Assembly (NCBI GenBank): GCA_964427955.1
Contig: CAYRWY010000312.1
Location: forward strand, 1-7,116
Origin: JACRBK01 sp964427955
Lineage (GTDB): Bacteria; Chloroflexota; Anaerolineae; Aggregatilineales; Aggregatilineaceae
DNA: 7,116 bases
Direction: 5' to 3'
Shown here: positions 1 through 7,077 of the stretch, one piece after another
Layout: each line of letters begins with the position of its first letter
Numbering within the stretch: the first letter of the stretch is position 1
Position numbers and translations under genes: made by a program
Notes under the pieces: model-generated
Database searches by the model: none
What the model was told of the DNA's origin: nothing
Seen by the model: only the letters and a program-made list of their open reading frames with translations

Positions 1-7
1 GTACAGC

Positions 8-19
8 AGAAAGAGGGGG
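8..19 (+). promoter_or_regulatory. Putative ribosome binding site of the kinase gene
   Basis: An uninterrupted 12-base purine run (AGAAAGAGGGGG) lies just before two consecutive GTG codons at 22 and 25. Its GAGG core (13-16) is 5 bases from the first GTG and 8 bases from the second. Both spacings are workable, so it supports a start here but does not choose between them. A TM segment beginning about residue 18 after an Arg-containing N-terminus also fits a start at this point. Only 21 bases lie upstream, so no promoter can be assessed. Confidence 0.55.
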
Positions 20-21
20 TC

Positions 22-3000
22 GTGGTGAGCAGACGTCTGAATACGTCTCCCCGCACGAGCTTGCAAACCAGAATGATCATCCTGACCGGCGCCGTGCTGG
101 TGGTACTGATCGTGCTGCCGTATGCGCTGGCACAACTGATCCTGCTGCACAGTTTCACACGCCTGGAAGATCAGGAGATCGAGCGCAACACGGATCGTTT
201 CCTGAATATCCTGAACGGCCAGCTTGGAAATCTGAACGACCTGGCCTATGATTGGGCGCGCTGGGATGATCTGTACCGGTACATGCAGTCCCCCGATCCG
301 GTTTTCGTCGAGCGCAACCTGGACGACCAGACGCTTGACGCGCAGCGCCTCAACCTGGTGCTGATCCTCGATACCTCCGGGCAGTTAGTCTACGGCAAAG
401 CGTATGACATTATCGCCGGGCAGACGACGATCCTGTCGCCGCAGATCGTGAATGAATTTCTATCCGAGGAGCCTCTGGCGCACTATTCCAGTGCCGACGC
501 GCCGGAAATGGTGTCGGGCGTCGTGATCACGCCGTTTGGCCCGCTCCTGATGGCGATCCAGCCTATCCTGGACAGCGTGAGCCAGGGACCGTCACGCGGG
601 GTTTTCGTCCTGGGCCGCCTGCTGGATCAAGACGAATTTCAGCGGATGGCCGCCACGACGATCCTGACCGTCGATTTCAAGCTGCTGAGCGATCCGAACC
701 TGCCGGATGATTTTCGCCGGGAGTTGGACCAGCTTAAACGCCAGTCCGGCAGCGCCATTTCTGTCCTCGACAGCCACCGGATGGCGGGCTACGCGCTGGT
801 GAACGATATTTCGGGCCAGCCGGTGCTGATCCTGCGGATTACCACGCCGCGCGAGATCTATCACAAGGGGCAGGATGCCGTACACTATTTCGTGCTGATC
901 TTCCTGGCGTCCAGCGGGGTGCTGCTCGTCGCAGTGCTGTGGATTATGAACCACCAGGTGATGGGGCGGGTGCTGCGCCTGTCGGCGGCGGTGCACCGGG
1001 TGGCGCAAACGGGTGACCTGACGCGGCATGTGCCCGCCGTGGGGCGTGACGAGCTGGGCGTCCTGGGGGCGAACATCAACGCTCTGCTGGATACCACCGA
1101 CCAGGCCCAGGCGGCGCTGCGGCGGGCGCACGGGGCCTTATTCGAGAGCCAGGAACGGCTGGAACTGGCCCTGGAGGCGACCGAAGCTGGGCTGCGCGAT
1201 TGGTCGCTGGAGACGGGCAAGGTCGTGATCAACCAGCGCTGGGCCGAAATGCTGGGCTATACCCAGGAAGAGGTTGACGTGCCCGGCAAGCTGTGGAACG
1301 AGTCGATCCATCCTGACGACCAGGCCCGGGTGCAGGAAGTGCTTGACGAGCACCTGGCCGGGCGGCTGCCCTTCTACAAGTCCGAGTACCGGCTGCGGAC
1401 CAGGTCCGGCGAATACCGGTGGTTCCTGGCGCGCGGCAAGGTCATCCGGCGGGACGAAAACGGCCAACCGCTGCGCATGATGAGTACCATGCTGGACGTG
1501 ACGGAACAGCACCAGGCCGACGATCAGCGCGAGCACCTGCTGGGACGGCTGCGCGCGCGTACCATCGAGCTGGCGGCAGTGGCGGAGATCAGCCGCCAGA
1601 TCACGACCATCCTCGACATCGACCCGCTGCTGTGGACCATCTGCCAGTTGATCAAAGACGAATTCGACCTGTACCACGTCCACATCTACCTGCTGGACGA
1701 CCTGGGCCAGACGCTCAGACTGGCGGCGGGGCAGGGCCAGGTCGGGCGCAAGTTGGTAGCGCACCAGCACGCGATCCCGCTCAACCACCCGCACAGCCTG
1801 GTAGCGCGGGCAGCCCGCAGCCGGGACAGCGTGGTGATCAACGACGTCGAACAGTCCCCGGATTTTCTGCCGAATCCACTGCTGCCCGACACCCGGTCGG
1901 AACTGGCCCTGCCCATGCTGGTCGGCAGCGTCCTGATCGGGGTGCTGGATGTCCAGGGCGATACCCTCGACCGCTTCACGCTCGAAGACGTGAACATCCA
2001 GAGCACGCTGGCGGCCCAGGTGGCCATCGCGATTCACAATGCGCGCCAGTTCACCGACAATGCCCGCCGGTTGGCGATCATCGAGGGCTTCAACGACCTG
2101 GTGGCGCTGTCCGATCTGAGCGCGTCGGTCCTGACGCCGATCTACATCAACCCGGCAGGCGTCCGGATGCTCGGCTACGAGCGCGCGGAGGAACTCGCCG
2201 AAGTGGCGGTGCGCGACTTCTATCCACCCGAAGATCGCGCCCGGTTGACCAGCGAGATTCGATCCACGGCGCTTGAGCAGGGCATCTGGCGCGGCGAGAA
2301 CCGGCTGCGGCAGCGGGATGGCACGATCATCCCGGTCGAGCAGGTGGTGTTCCCGATCCGGGACGAACACGGTGCGCCGCGCGACCTGGCGACGATCATC
2401 ACCGACATCACCGAACGCAAGCTGTCTGAAGAAGCCCTGGCCAAGACTCAGGCGCTGCTGTTCTCGTCGATCACCCAGAATCCCGCCGGGATCATCATCG
2501 CCGAAGGACCGGATGTCCAGGTCCGTATCGCCAACAACATGGCCGCCGAGTTGCTAGGGATCTCGCTGGACCACCTGTCTCATCTCACCATGGCTGACCC
2601 CGCCGTGCGATCCTGGACGGTCTTTTACCCGGATCGGACCCCGTATCGGCTCGACGAAATACCACTCATCCGGGCGATCCGGCGCGGCGACACTACGCTG
2701 AATGTCGAGGTGATCATTCGCCAGGCGTCCGGCGAGGAGCGGTGGGCGCTGACGAATACCGTGCCAGTGCGGAATGCTGGCGGTGAGGTGGTCGCCGGGG
2801 TGACCGTGTTCATGGACATCACCGAGCGCAAACGCTCCGAAAAGGCGCTGCGCCGGGCCAACCGGGCCTATCGCGCCCTGAGCGACTGTAACCAGGCGAT
2901 GGTACGGGCCACGGACGAAGCCGAACTGCTGACCGATATCTGCCAGACCATCGTGACCGCCGGGGGCTACCGGATGGCCTGGGTGGCCTATCTGGACGAT

Positions 3001-6000
3001 GACCCGGCGGTGCTGCGCCCGGTGGCTCATGCCGGTTACGAGGCGGGTTACCTGGCGGAGATTGTCCCCGGCATTTTGCAGGAAGCAGGACCGACTTTCA
3101 CGGCGCTGCGCACCGGCTCGCCGTATGTCGTGCGCGATATGGAGACCGATGCGGTCTTTCTGCCCTGGCGCGACACGTCGTTGAAACGCGGCTACCACTC
3201 GTTGATCGCGCTGCCGCTGTTGATGGACGGGCGGGCGTTTGGCATCCTGAACGTGTACGCTGCCGAGCCGCATGTGTTCGATGTGGCCGAGATCAACCTG
3301 CTGTCCGAGCTGGCGAGCGACCTGGCGTACGGCATCACGGCGCTGCGGCTGCGCGCTCAACGTGAGCAAACCGAAGAACGGCTGCGGCGCAGCGAAGAAA
3401 ACCTGGTCGCGCTGATCGAAAATACCAACGATTCGATCTGGTCGGTGGACAATGACCTGCGCCTCATTACGCTGAACTCGACCCTGAAGCGGGTGTTCTC
3501 CGAAGCGTATGGGGTGGATCTGGCGCCGGGGATGCAAGCCACCAACTTCATGCTCCCGGAAGAGCAAGACGAGCGGCGGGCGCATTACCGGCGGGCGCTG
3601 CGCGGTGAGCGTTTCACGGTCGAAAAACGCTACACCTACCCGCACGTTGCCCCGGTCGATGTGGAAATCTCGTTCAACCCGATCGTCTCCAACGACGGCA
3701 CCATCACCGGGGTGTCGGTTTTCAGCCGCGATGTCACGGCGCGCAAGCAGGCCGAGGAACAACTGCGGCAGCTCAACAGCCGGTTGGAACGGCGCACGCG
3801 CGAACTGCTGGTGCTGTACGAGGTCGGGCATACCCTGACGGGATTGCTCGACATGCACGAGATCTACCGGGTGATCTATGAAGGGATCGGGCGGCGGCTG
3901 CTCGATGCGCCGACCTTCATCATCGGGTTGTATCATGAAGCGTCCCAGCGGATCACGTGCGGCTTCGCGGTGGTGGACGGCCAGGAAGTCGATCCGGCCA
4001 TTTTGCCATCCATCGCGCTGGGCAGCGGGCCGGACAGCGAGGCGATCCGTGCTCGCCAGCCGAAGATCGTACAGATGCCGGATAGCGCGTGGCGCTCGCT
4101 GATGGTCGAGAGCGGACATCCCGAACCGCCGCACGGGGCGCTGGTAGTGCCGCTGATCAGCGGGAACCAGGTGATCGGCGTGCTGGACGTGCAGCATTAC
4201 GGTCTGAACGCGTTCGCGGACGTCGATCTGACGCTGGTGACGACCTTTGCCAACCAGGCCGCGACCGCGATCCAGAACGCGCGGCTGTTTGCCGCCGAGC
4301 GGGAACAACGCCAGTTGTCCGAGGCGCTGCGCAACACCGCCACGACCATCACCCGCACGCTCGACTCGACGGTGGTGATCGACCGCATCCTGGACAACCT
4401 GCGCACGGTGATCCCGCATTCGGCGGCGAACCTGATGCTGCTCGACGCCGGGCGCGTCCACGTGGTGGGTTACCGGGGGTATGCCGAGCGCGGACTGGAA
4501 GACTGGGTCCGGCAGATCGACGTGCCGGTCGAACGAATGGCCCTGCTCGTCCGGGCGATGGAAACCGGCCAACCGGCGGTCGTTGCGGATATCGATCGGG
4601 ATTATCCGGATTGGGCGCTGGTGCCCGAAGCCCTGTGGGTCAAGTCTTACGCGGGCGCGCCCATCCAGCGCGAAGGCCGCGTGATCGGTTTCTTGAACCT
4701 GTACAGCGACGTGCCGGAGTTCTTCAGCCCTGCCGATGCAGATCGCCTGCAAGCCTTCGCCGACCAGGTGTCGATTGCGCTGCGCAATGCGCAGTTGTTC
4801 TCCGCCGAGCGCGAGCAGCGCGCGCTGGCCGAGGCGCTGCGCGATACGGCGGCGGCGATCAGCCAGACGCTCGACTTTGACGACGTGCTCGATCTCATCC
4901 TGGAATACATTGGGCGCGTCGTCCCGCACGATGCCGCCAATATCATGCTGATCGAAGACGGGATCGCGCGGGTGGTGCGCGGTCAGGGCTACGCCGAGCA
5001 CGGCAGCCAGGAATGGATCGACACGCTGCGCTTCGTCGTCAACGAGGTCCCTTCCTGGCAGCCGATGATGGACACCGGGCAGCCGTTTGCCATTCCCGAC
5101 GTACTCGAGGAACCGAATTGGCTGGTCTTTCCGCCGGAAGCCTGGATTCGCTCGACGGTCAAAGCGCCGATCCGGATCGAGGGGCGGATCGTCGGCGTCC
5201 TGCACCTGGACAGCGCCACGCCCGGCGTGTTCCACCAGGTGCACGCCGAGCGCCTGCAAGCCTTCGCCGACCAGGCGGCGATTGCGCTGCGTAACGCGCA
5301 GTTGTTCTCGGCGGAGCGCGATCAGCGGGCGTTGGCCGAGGCGCTGCGCGATTCGGCGGCGGCGATCAACAGCACCCTGGATTTCGACGCCGTGGCGGAA
5401 GCGATCCTGAGCAACGTGGGGCGCGTGGCCCCCTACGACCAGGCCGACCTGATGCTGGTCGAAGAGGGCGTCGGGCGGGTGGCGCGCAGTTATCCCATGC
5501 CCAGCGATCCGGACCGGCTGCGCTGGGGCAAGGAAGCGCGCTTCGTGGTGGACGAAACCGCCAACATGCGGGCAATGGTCGAGACCGGGCGGCCCTACCT
5601 CATCGTGGACTGCCACCAGTTTCCGGGTTGGGTGGAACACCCCGAAACCCGCTGGATCCGGTCGAACGTGTCGGCCCCGATTCTGCGCGAGGGGCGGGTG
5701 ATCGGCTTCGTGATGTTGAACGCGGCGGTACCGGGTTTCTTCACGCAGGAGCACGCCCACCGGTTGCAGGCGTTCGCGGACCAGGTGGCGCTCGCCCTGC
5801 ACAACGCGCAGTTGTTCGGCGAGGTCGAGCAGCGTGTCCGCGAGCGCACGCTGGAACTTGAGCAGCGCCGGGCGCAGCTTCAGGCTATCCTGGACTCGAT
5901 TGGCGAAGGCGTTATTTACGACGAAAAACTGCGCGTGCGCTACATCAACCGGGCGCTGACGCAGTTGACCGGCTATTCGTCGGATGAATTCATCACCTAC

Positions 6001-6912
6001 CTGGGGCCGCTGCGCAGCAGCCAGCATACCGAACAGGAATACGCCATCCTGATCCAGCGCATCTACGATGCCATCGACCGGCTGGGCATGTGGCGCGGCG
6101 AGATCCGGCTGCGGCGCAAGGAGGGCACCGAGTTCGACGCGGCGCTGTTCGTCACGCCCGTGCGCGATCCGCTGGATCGAGTGATCGGCGCCGTCACGGT
6201 GATCCGCGATATCAGCCAGGAAAAGGCCCTGCGCGAGCAGAAGGATCGTTTCATCGCCAGCGCCTCGCACGAGCTGCGCACGCCGCTGGCCAACTTCAAG
6301 ACGCGGCTGTACCTGCTGAAAAACCAGCCGGAGCGCTTCGATCAGCACGTCGCGATCCTGAACCGGGTGACCGATGGGATGAACGAGCTGGTCGAGAATC
6401 TGCTGGACGTGTCGCGCTTCGAGCGCGGCGTGATCCCGATGCACCGCCGCCCCGCCGTGCTGCAAGAGATCATCCACGATGTCGCCTCGATCCAGGTGGC
6501 CGAGGCCGAGCATCGCGAACTGACGCTCATCATCGATTTGCACCCTGATCCGCTGACTGCGCTGGTCGATCCGCACCGCCTGTCGCAGGTCGTGACCAAC
6601 CTGATCAACAATGCGATCAACTACACGCATCCTGGCGGAGAGATCCGGGTCGAACTCGTGCCGGACGACGAGCAGGCGCCGCGCCGGGCGCTGCTGCGGG
6701 TGCGCGACACCGGGATCGGCATCGCGCCGGAGATGCTCTCGCAGGTGTTCGAGCCGTTCTTCCGGGGCAGTGAGGAAGTCGGCACCGGGGCCGGGCTGGG
6801 GCTGACCATCGCCTGGGAGATCGTGAAGCTGCACGAGGGGCGGCTCTCGGTCGAGAGCGAGGTGGGGCGCGGCAGCGTGTTCACGGTCGTGCTGGATCTG
6901 CTGGGGAAGTAA
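22..6912 (+). CDS. Giant membrane-bound multi-sensor histidine kinase (CHASE4-HAMP-5xPAS-6xGAF-HisKA-HATPase_c)
   Basis: This is a two-component sensor kinase that would autophosphorylate on His2083 and pass the phosphate to a separate response regulator. Domain order: TM1 18-43, CHASE4 about 50-285, TM2 289-309, HAMP 310-363, PAS1 379-496, GAF1 534-677, PAS2 683-799, PAS3 811-937, GAF2 965-1110, PAS4 1124-1242, GAF3 1275-1423, GAF4 1424-1593, GAF5 1594-1762, GAF6 1763-1932, PAS5 1950-2066, HisKA 2071-2140, HATPase_c about 2185-2293. PAS ends are marked by DVTEQ, DITERK (twice), DVTARK and DISQEK; GAF ends by NARQF/NAQLF-type phrases. Charged helical linkers join the modules. Typical histidine kinases are a few hundred to about 1,000 residues, so this one is exceptionally long. 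No frameshift or internal stop is seen. The signals sensed cannot be read from sequence. GTG at 22 is taken as start because a purine-rich SD-like stretch precedes it; GTG at 25 is equally possible, and the frame is open to the window edge. No receiver domain or partner gene is visible. Confidence 0.96.
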   Translation: MVSRRLNTSPRTSLQTRMIILTGAVLVVLIVLPYALAQLILLHSFTRLEDQEIERNTDRFLNILNGQLGNLNDLAYDWARWDDLYRYMQSPDPVFVERNLDDQTLDAQRLNLVLILDTSGQLVYGKAYDIIAGQTTILSPQIVNEFLSEEPLAHYSSADAPEMVSGVVITPFGPLLMAIQPILDSVSQGPSRGVFVLGRLLDQDEFQRMAATTILTVDFKLLSDPNLPDDFRRELDQLKRQSGSAISVLDSHRMAGYALVNDISGQPVLILRITTPREIYHKGQDAVHYFVLIFLASSGVLLVAVLWIMNHQVMGRVLRLSAAVHRVAQTGDLTRHVPAVGRDELGVLGANINALLDTTDQAQAALRRAHGALFESQERLELALEATEAGLRDWSLETGKVVINQRWAEMLGYTQEEVDVPGKLWNESIHPDDQARVQEVLDEHLAGRLPFYKSEYRLRTRSGEYRWFLARGKVIRRDENGQPLRMMSTMLDVTEQHQADDQREHLLGRLRARTIELAAVAEISRQITTILDIDPLLWTICQLIKDEFDLYHVHIYLLDDLGQTLRLAAGQGQVGRKLVAHQHAIPLNHPHSLVARAARSRDSVVINDVEQSPDFLPNPLLPDTRSELALPMLVGSVLIGVLDVQGDTLDRFTLEDVNIQSTLAAQVAIAIHNARQFTDNARRLAIIEGFNDLVALSDLSASVLTPIYINPAGVRMLGYERAEELAEVAVRDFYPPEDRARLTSEIRSTALEQGIWRGENRLRQRDGTIIPVEQVVFPIRDEHGAPRDLATIITDITERKLSEEALAKTQALLFSSITQNPAGIIIAEGPDVQVRIANNMAAELLGISLDHLSHLTMADPAVRSWTVFYPDRTPYRLDEIPLIRAIRRGDTTLNVEVIIRQASGEERWALTNTVPVRNAGGEVVAGVTVFMDITERKRSEKALRRANRAYRALSDCNQAMVRATDEAELLTDICQTIVTAGGYRMAWVAYLDDDPAVLRPVAHAGYEAGYLAEIVPGILQEAGPTFTALRTGSPYVVRDMETDAVFLPWRDTSLKRGYHSLIALPLLMDGRAFGILNVYAAEPHVFDVAEINLLSELASDLAYGITALRLRAQREQTEERLRRSEENLVALIENTNDSIWSVDNDLRLITLNSTLKRVFSEAYGVDLAPGMQATNFMLPEEQDERRAHYRRALRGERFTVEKRYTYPHVAPVDVEISFNPIVSNDGTITGVSVFSRDVTARKQAEEQLRQLNSRLERRTRELLVLYEVGHTLTGLLDMHEIYRVIYEGIGRRLLDAPTFIIGLYHEASQRITCGFAVVDGQEVDPAILPSIALGSGPDSEAIRARQPKIVQMPDSAWRSLMVESGHPEPPHGALVVPLISGNQVIGVLDVQHYGLNAFADVDLTLVTTFANQAATAIQNARLFAAEREQRQLSEALRNTATTITRTLDSTVVIDRILDNLRTVIPHSAANLMLLDAGRVHVVGYRGYAERGLEDWVRQIDVPVERMALLVRAMETGQPAVVADIDRDYPDWALVPEALWVKSYAGAPIQREGRVIGFLNLYSDVPEFFSPADADRLQAFADQVSIALRNAQLFSAEREQRALAEALRDTAAAISQTLDFDDVLDLILEYIGRVVPHDAANIMLIEDGIARVVRGQGYAEHGSQEWIDTLRFVVNEVPSWQPMMDTGQPFAIPDVLEEPNWLVFPPEAWIRSTVKAPIRIEGRIVGVLHLDSATPGVFHQVHAERLQAFADQAAIALRNAQLFSAERDQRALAEALRDSAAAINSTLDFDAVAEAILSNVGRVAPYDQADLMLVEEGVGRVARSYPMPSDPDRLRWGKEARFVVDETANMRAMVETGRPYLIVDCHQFPGWVEHPETRWIRSNVSAPILREGRVIGFVMLNAAVPGFFTQEHAHRLQAFADQVALALHNAQLFGEVEQRVRERTLELEQRRAQLQAILDSIGEGVIYDEKLRVRYINRALTQLTGYSSDEFITYLGPLRSSQHTEQEYAILIQRIYDAIDRLGMWRGEIRLRRKEGTEFDAALFVTPVRDPLDRVIGAVTVIRDISQEKALREQKDRFIASASHELRTPLANFKTRLYLLKNQPERFDQHVAILNRVTDGMNELVENLLDVSRFERGVIPMHRRPAVLQEIIHDVASIQVAEAEHRELTLIIDLHPDPLTALVDPHRLSQVVTNLINNAINYTHPGGEIRVELVPDDEQAPRRALLRVRDTGIGIAPEMLSQVFEPFFRGSEEVGTGAGLGLTIAWEIVKLHEGRLSVESEVGRGSVFTVVLDLLGK
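73..1110 (+). other. Membrane input module within the kinase: TM1, CHASE4-like sensor, TM2, HAMP
   Basis: Residues 18-43 form a hydrophobic helix (IILTGAVLVVLIVLPYALAQ) following Arg residues, and residues 289-309 form a second (YFVLIFLASSGVLLVAVLWI). The roughly 245 residues between them should lie outside the membrane. They carry the CHASE4 signature A75-Y-D-W-A-R-W-D-D-L-Y85, near the expected N-terminal helix. The HAMP relay follows directly (310-363), with the conserved D343-E344-L345 at the start of its second helix. CHASE4 is a known extracytoplasmic sensor family of bacterial and archaeal receptors, generally with unknown ligand. Topology is inferred from hydrophobicity by eye. Confidence 0.85.
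4291..5817 (+). repeat. Three tandem GAF units inside the kinase (170, 169 and 170 residues)
   Basis: GAF4 (nt 4291-4800), GAF5 (4801-5307) and GAF6 (5308-5817) are consecutive repeats with periods of 510 and 507 bases. Each begins with an AERxQR helix running into xxALRxxAxxI, then has a TLD turn, a VxPxxxAxxML-like strand, a D..xxPxW stretch, a (W)(I/V)(R/K)S...API strand, a G(R)VIGxL strand, and ends with RLQAFADQxxxALxNAQLF. This W/PE/W subtype of GAF is familiar from Chloroflexota kinases. The sensor cores are clearly diverged, whereas the end-plus-linker segments match closely: 4741-4860 against 5248-5367 differ at 11 of 120 positions by hand alignment. GAF1, GAF2 and GAF3 are different subtypes and not part of this array. 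Confidence 0.9.
6232..6909 (+). other. Transmitter of the kinase: HisKA dimerisation/phosphotransfer plus HATPase_c
   Basis: The H box reads F-I-A-S-A-S-H2083-E-L-R-T2087-P-L. The acceptor His is at nt 6268-6270, and the following ExxT arrangement (E2084, T2087) is the one associated with phosphatase activity in HisKA-type kinases, so both kinase and phosphatase roles are plausible. The ATP-binding domain has an N box (N2193-L-I-N-N2197-A), G1 box (D2229-T-G-I-G), F box (F2243-E-P-F-F) and G2 box (G2254-T-G-A-G-L-G-L). All catalytic signatures are present, so the kinase should be active. The protein ends three residues after the last beta strand, leaving no room for a C-terminal receiver or Hpt domain. 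Confidence 0.95.
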
Positions 6913-6926
6913 GCCGGCACTGGTAG

Positions 6927-6946
6927 GGGCCATTCATGAATGGCCC
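6927..6946. repeat. Perfect 20-bp palindrome just after the kinase stop codon; possible terminator stem or REP-like element
   Basis: GGGCCATTCATGAATGGCCC reads identically on both strands. It starts 14 bases past the TAA. In RNA it could form a 7-bp GGGCCAU stem with a six-base loop, but no U-run follows (the next bases are AATAGGCG), so it is not a classical intrinsic terminator. The left flank GTAG directly before GGGGCC resembles, from my recollection of Chloroflexota and other genomes, a widespread family of intergenic palindromes of the form GTAGGGGC...GCCC. That family link is unverified. Confidence 0.7.
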
Positions 6947-6959
6947 AATAGGCGTCAAT

Positions 6960-6975
6960 TTACTGATCCTTGCAT
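6960..6975 (+). repeat. Direct repeat copy 1 (16 bp)
   Basis: TTACTGATCCTTGCAT here is identical to 7062-7077, with start-to-start distance 102 bases. Allowing one mismatch, the match extends leftwards to 19 positions (6957-6975). The two copies bracket an 86-base segment containing two hairpins. Confidence 0.85.
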
Positions 6976-6984
6976 TACTATGTA

Positions 6985-6999
6985 AACTTCCGTGAAGTT
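6985..6999. repeat. Short inverted repeat (6-bp stem, 3-base loop)
   Basis: AACTTC-CGT-GAAGTT forms a simple hairpin immediately left of the G/C-rich palindrome. It overlaps an alternative small palindrome, GTGAAGTTCAC (6992-7002). Its role is unknown; it could be part of the same repeat unit or a protein-binding site. Confidence 0.45.
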
Positions 7000-7048
7000 C
7001 ACCCCCTCCTGCGCCTCCCCCGTGCACGGGGGAGGTGGGGTGGGGGTG
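7000..7048. repeat. G/C-rich extended hairpin around a 22-bp perfect palindrome
   Basis: Positions 7014-7035 are a perfect palindrome centred on GTGCAC: CCT plus five C on the left, five G plus AGG on the right. Outer arms CACCCCC (7000-7006) and GGGGGTG (7042-7048) are also complementary, with an unpaired internal region between, so the whole 49 bases could fold into one long interrupted hairpin. Such C-run/G-run palindromes are a common intergenic repeat type in GC-rich bacteria, including Chloroflexota as I recall. There is no trailing T-run, so an intrinsic terminator is not clearly indicated. Confidence 0.75.
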
Positions 7049-7061
7049 CTGTCTCGCGAAC

Positions 7062-7077
7062 TTACTGATCCTTGCAT
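7062..7077 (+). repeat. Direct repeat copy 2 (16 bp)
   Basis: TTACTGATCCTTGCAT is identical to 6960-6975. It is followed by an AT-rich stretch (AGAAAACTAAAGTAGCTATGG) lacking any well-spaced promoter boxes that I can defend. Confidence 0.85.

Noticed and set aside
1138..2370. A 410-codon minus-strand open frame (and a similar one at 592-1131).
   Set aside because: Same register effect as above; bounded by rare sense codons such as TTA at 1138-1140. No domain or plausible start signal.
5608..5628. Cys-His pair (C1864-H1865) in GAF6 resembling the bilin-binding CH of phytochrome or cyanobacteriochrome GAF domains.
   Set aside because: By alignment with GAF4 and GAF5 the pair sits in the D-x-x-x-x-P-x-W stretch, about 15-20 residues too early relative to the strand preceding which bilin Cys normally lies, and other chromophore-pocket motifs are absent.
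2554..6933. A 1,459-codon open frame on the minus strand opposite the kinase.
   Set aside because: Its codons are in exact register with the sense codons, so it is open only because the kinase gene uses no TTA, CTA or TCA codons there (the sense CTA at 2554-2556 closes it). The translation is low-complexity, rich in R, H, D, Q and P, with no recognisable domain.
6927..6965. Intrinsic (rho-independent) terminator of the kinase gene.
   Set aside because: A strong stem exists, but the bases after it are not a T-run, so it is reported only as a palindrome with possible terminator role.
6960..7077. Possible CRISPR array from the repeated 16-mer.
   Set aside because: Only two copies, a short repeat, and an 86-base spacer that itself contains hairpins; no cas genes.
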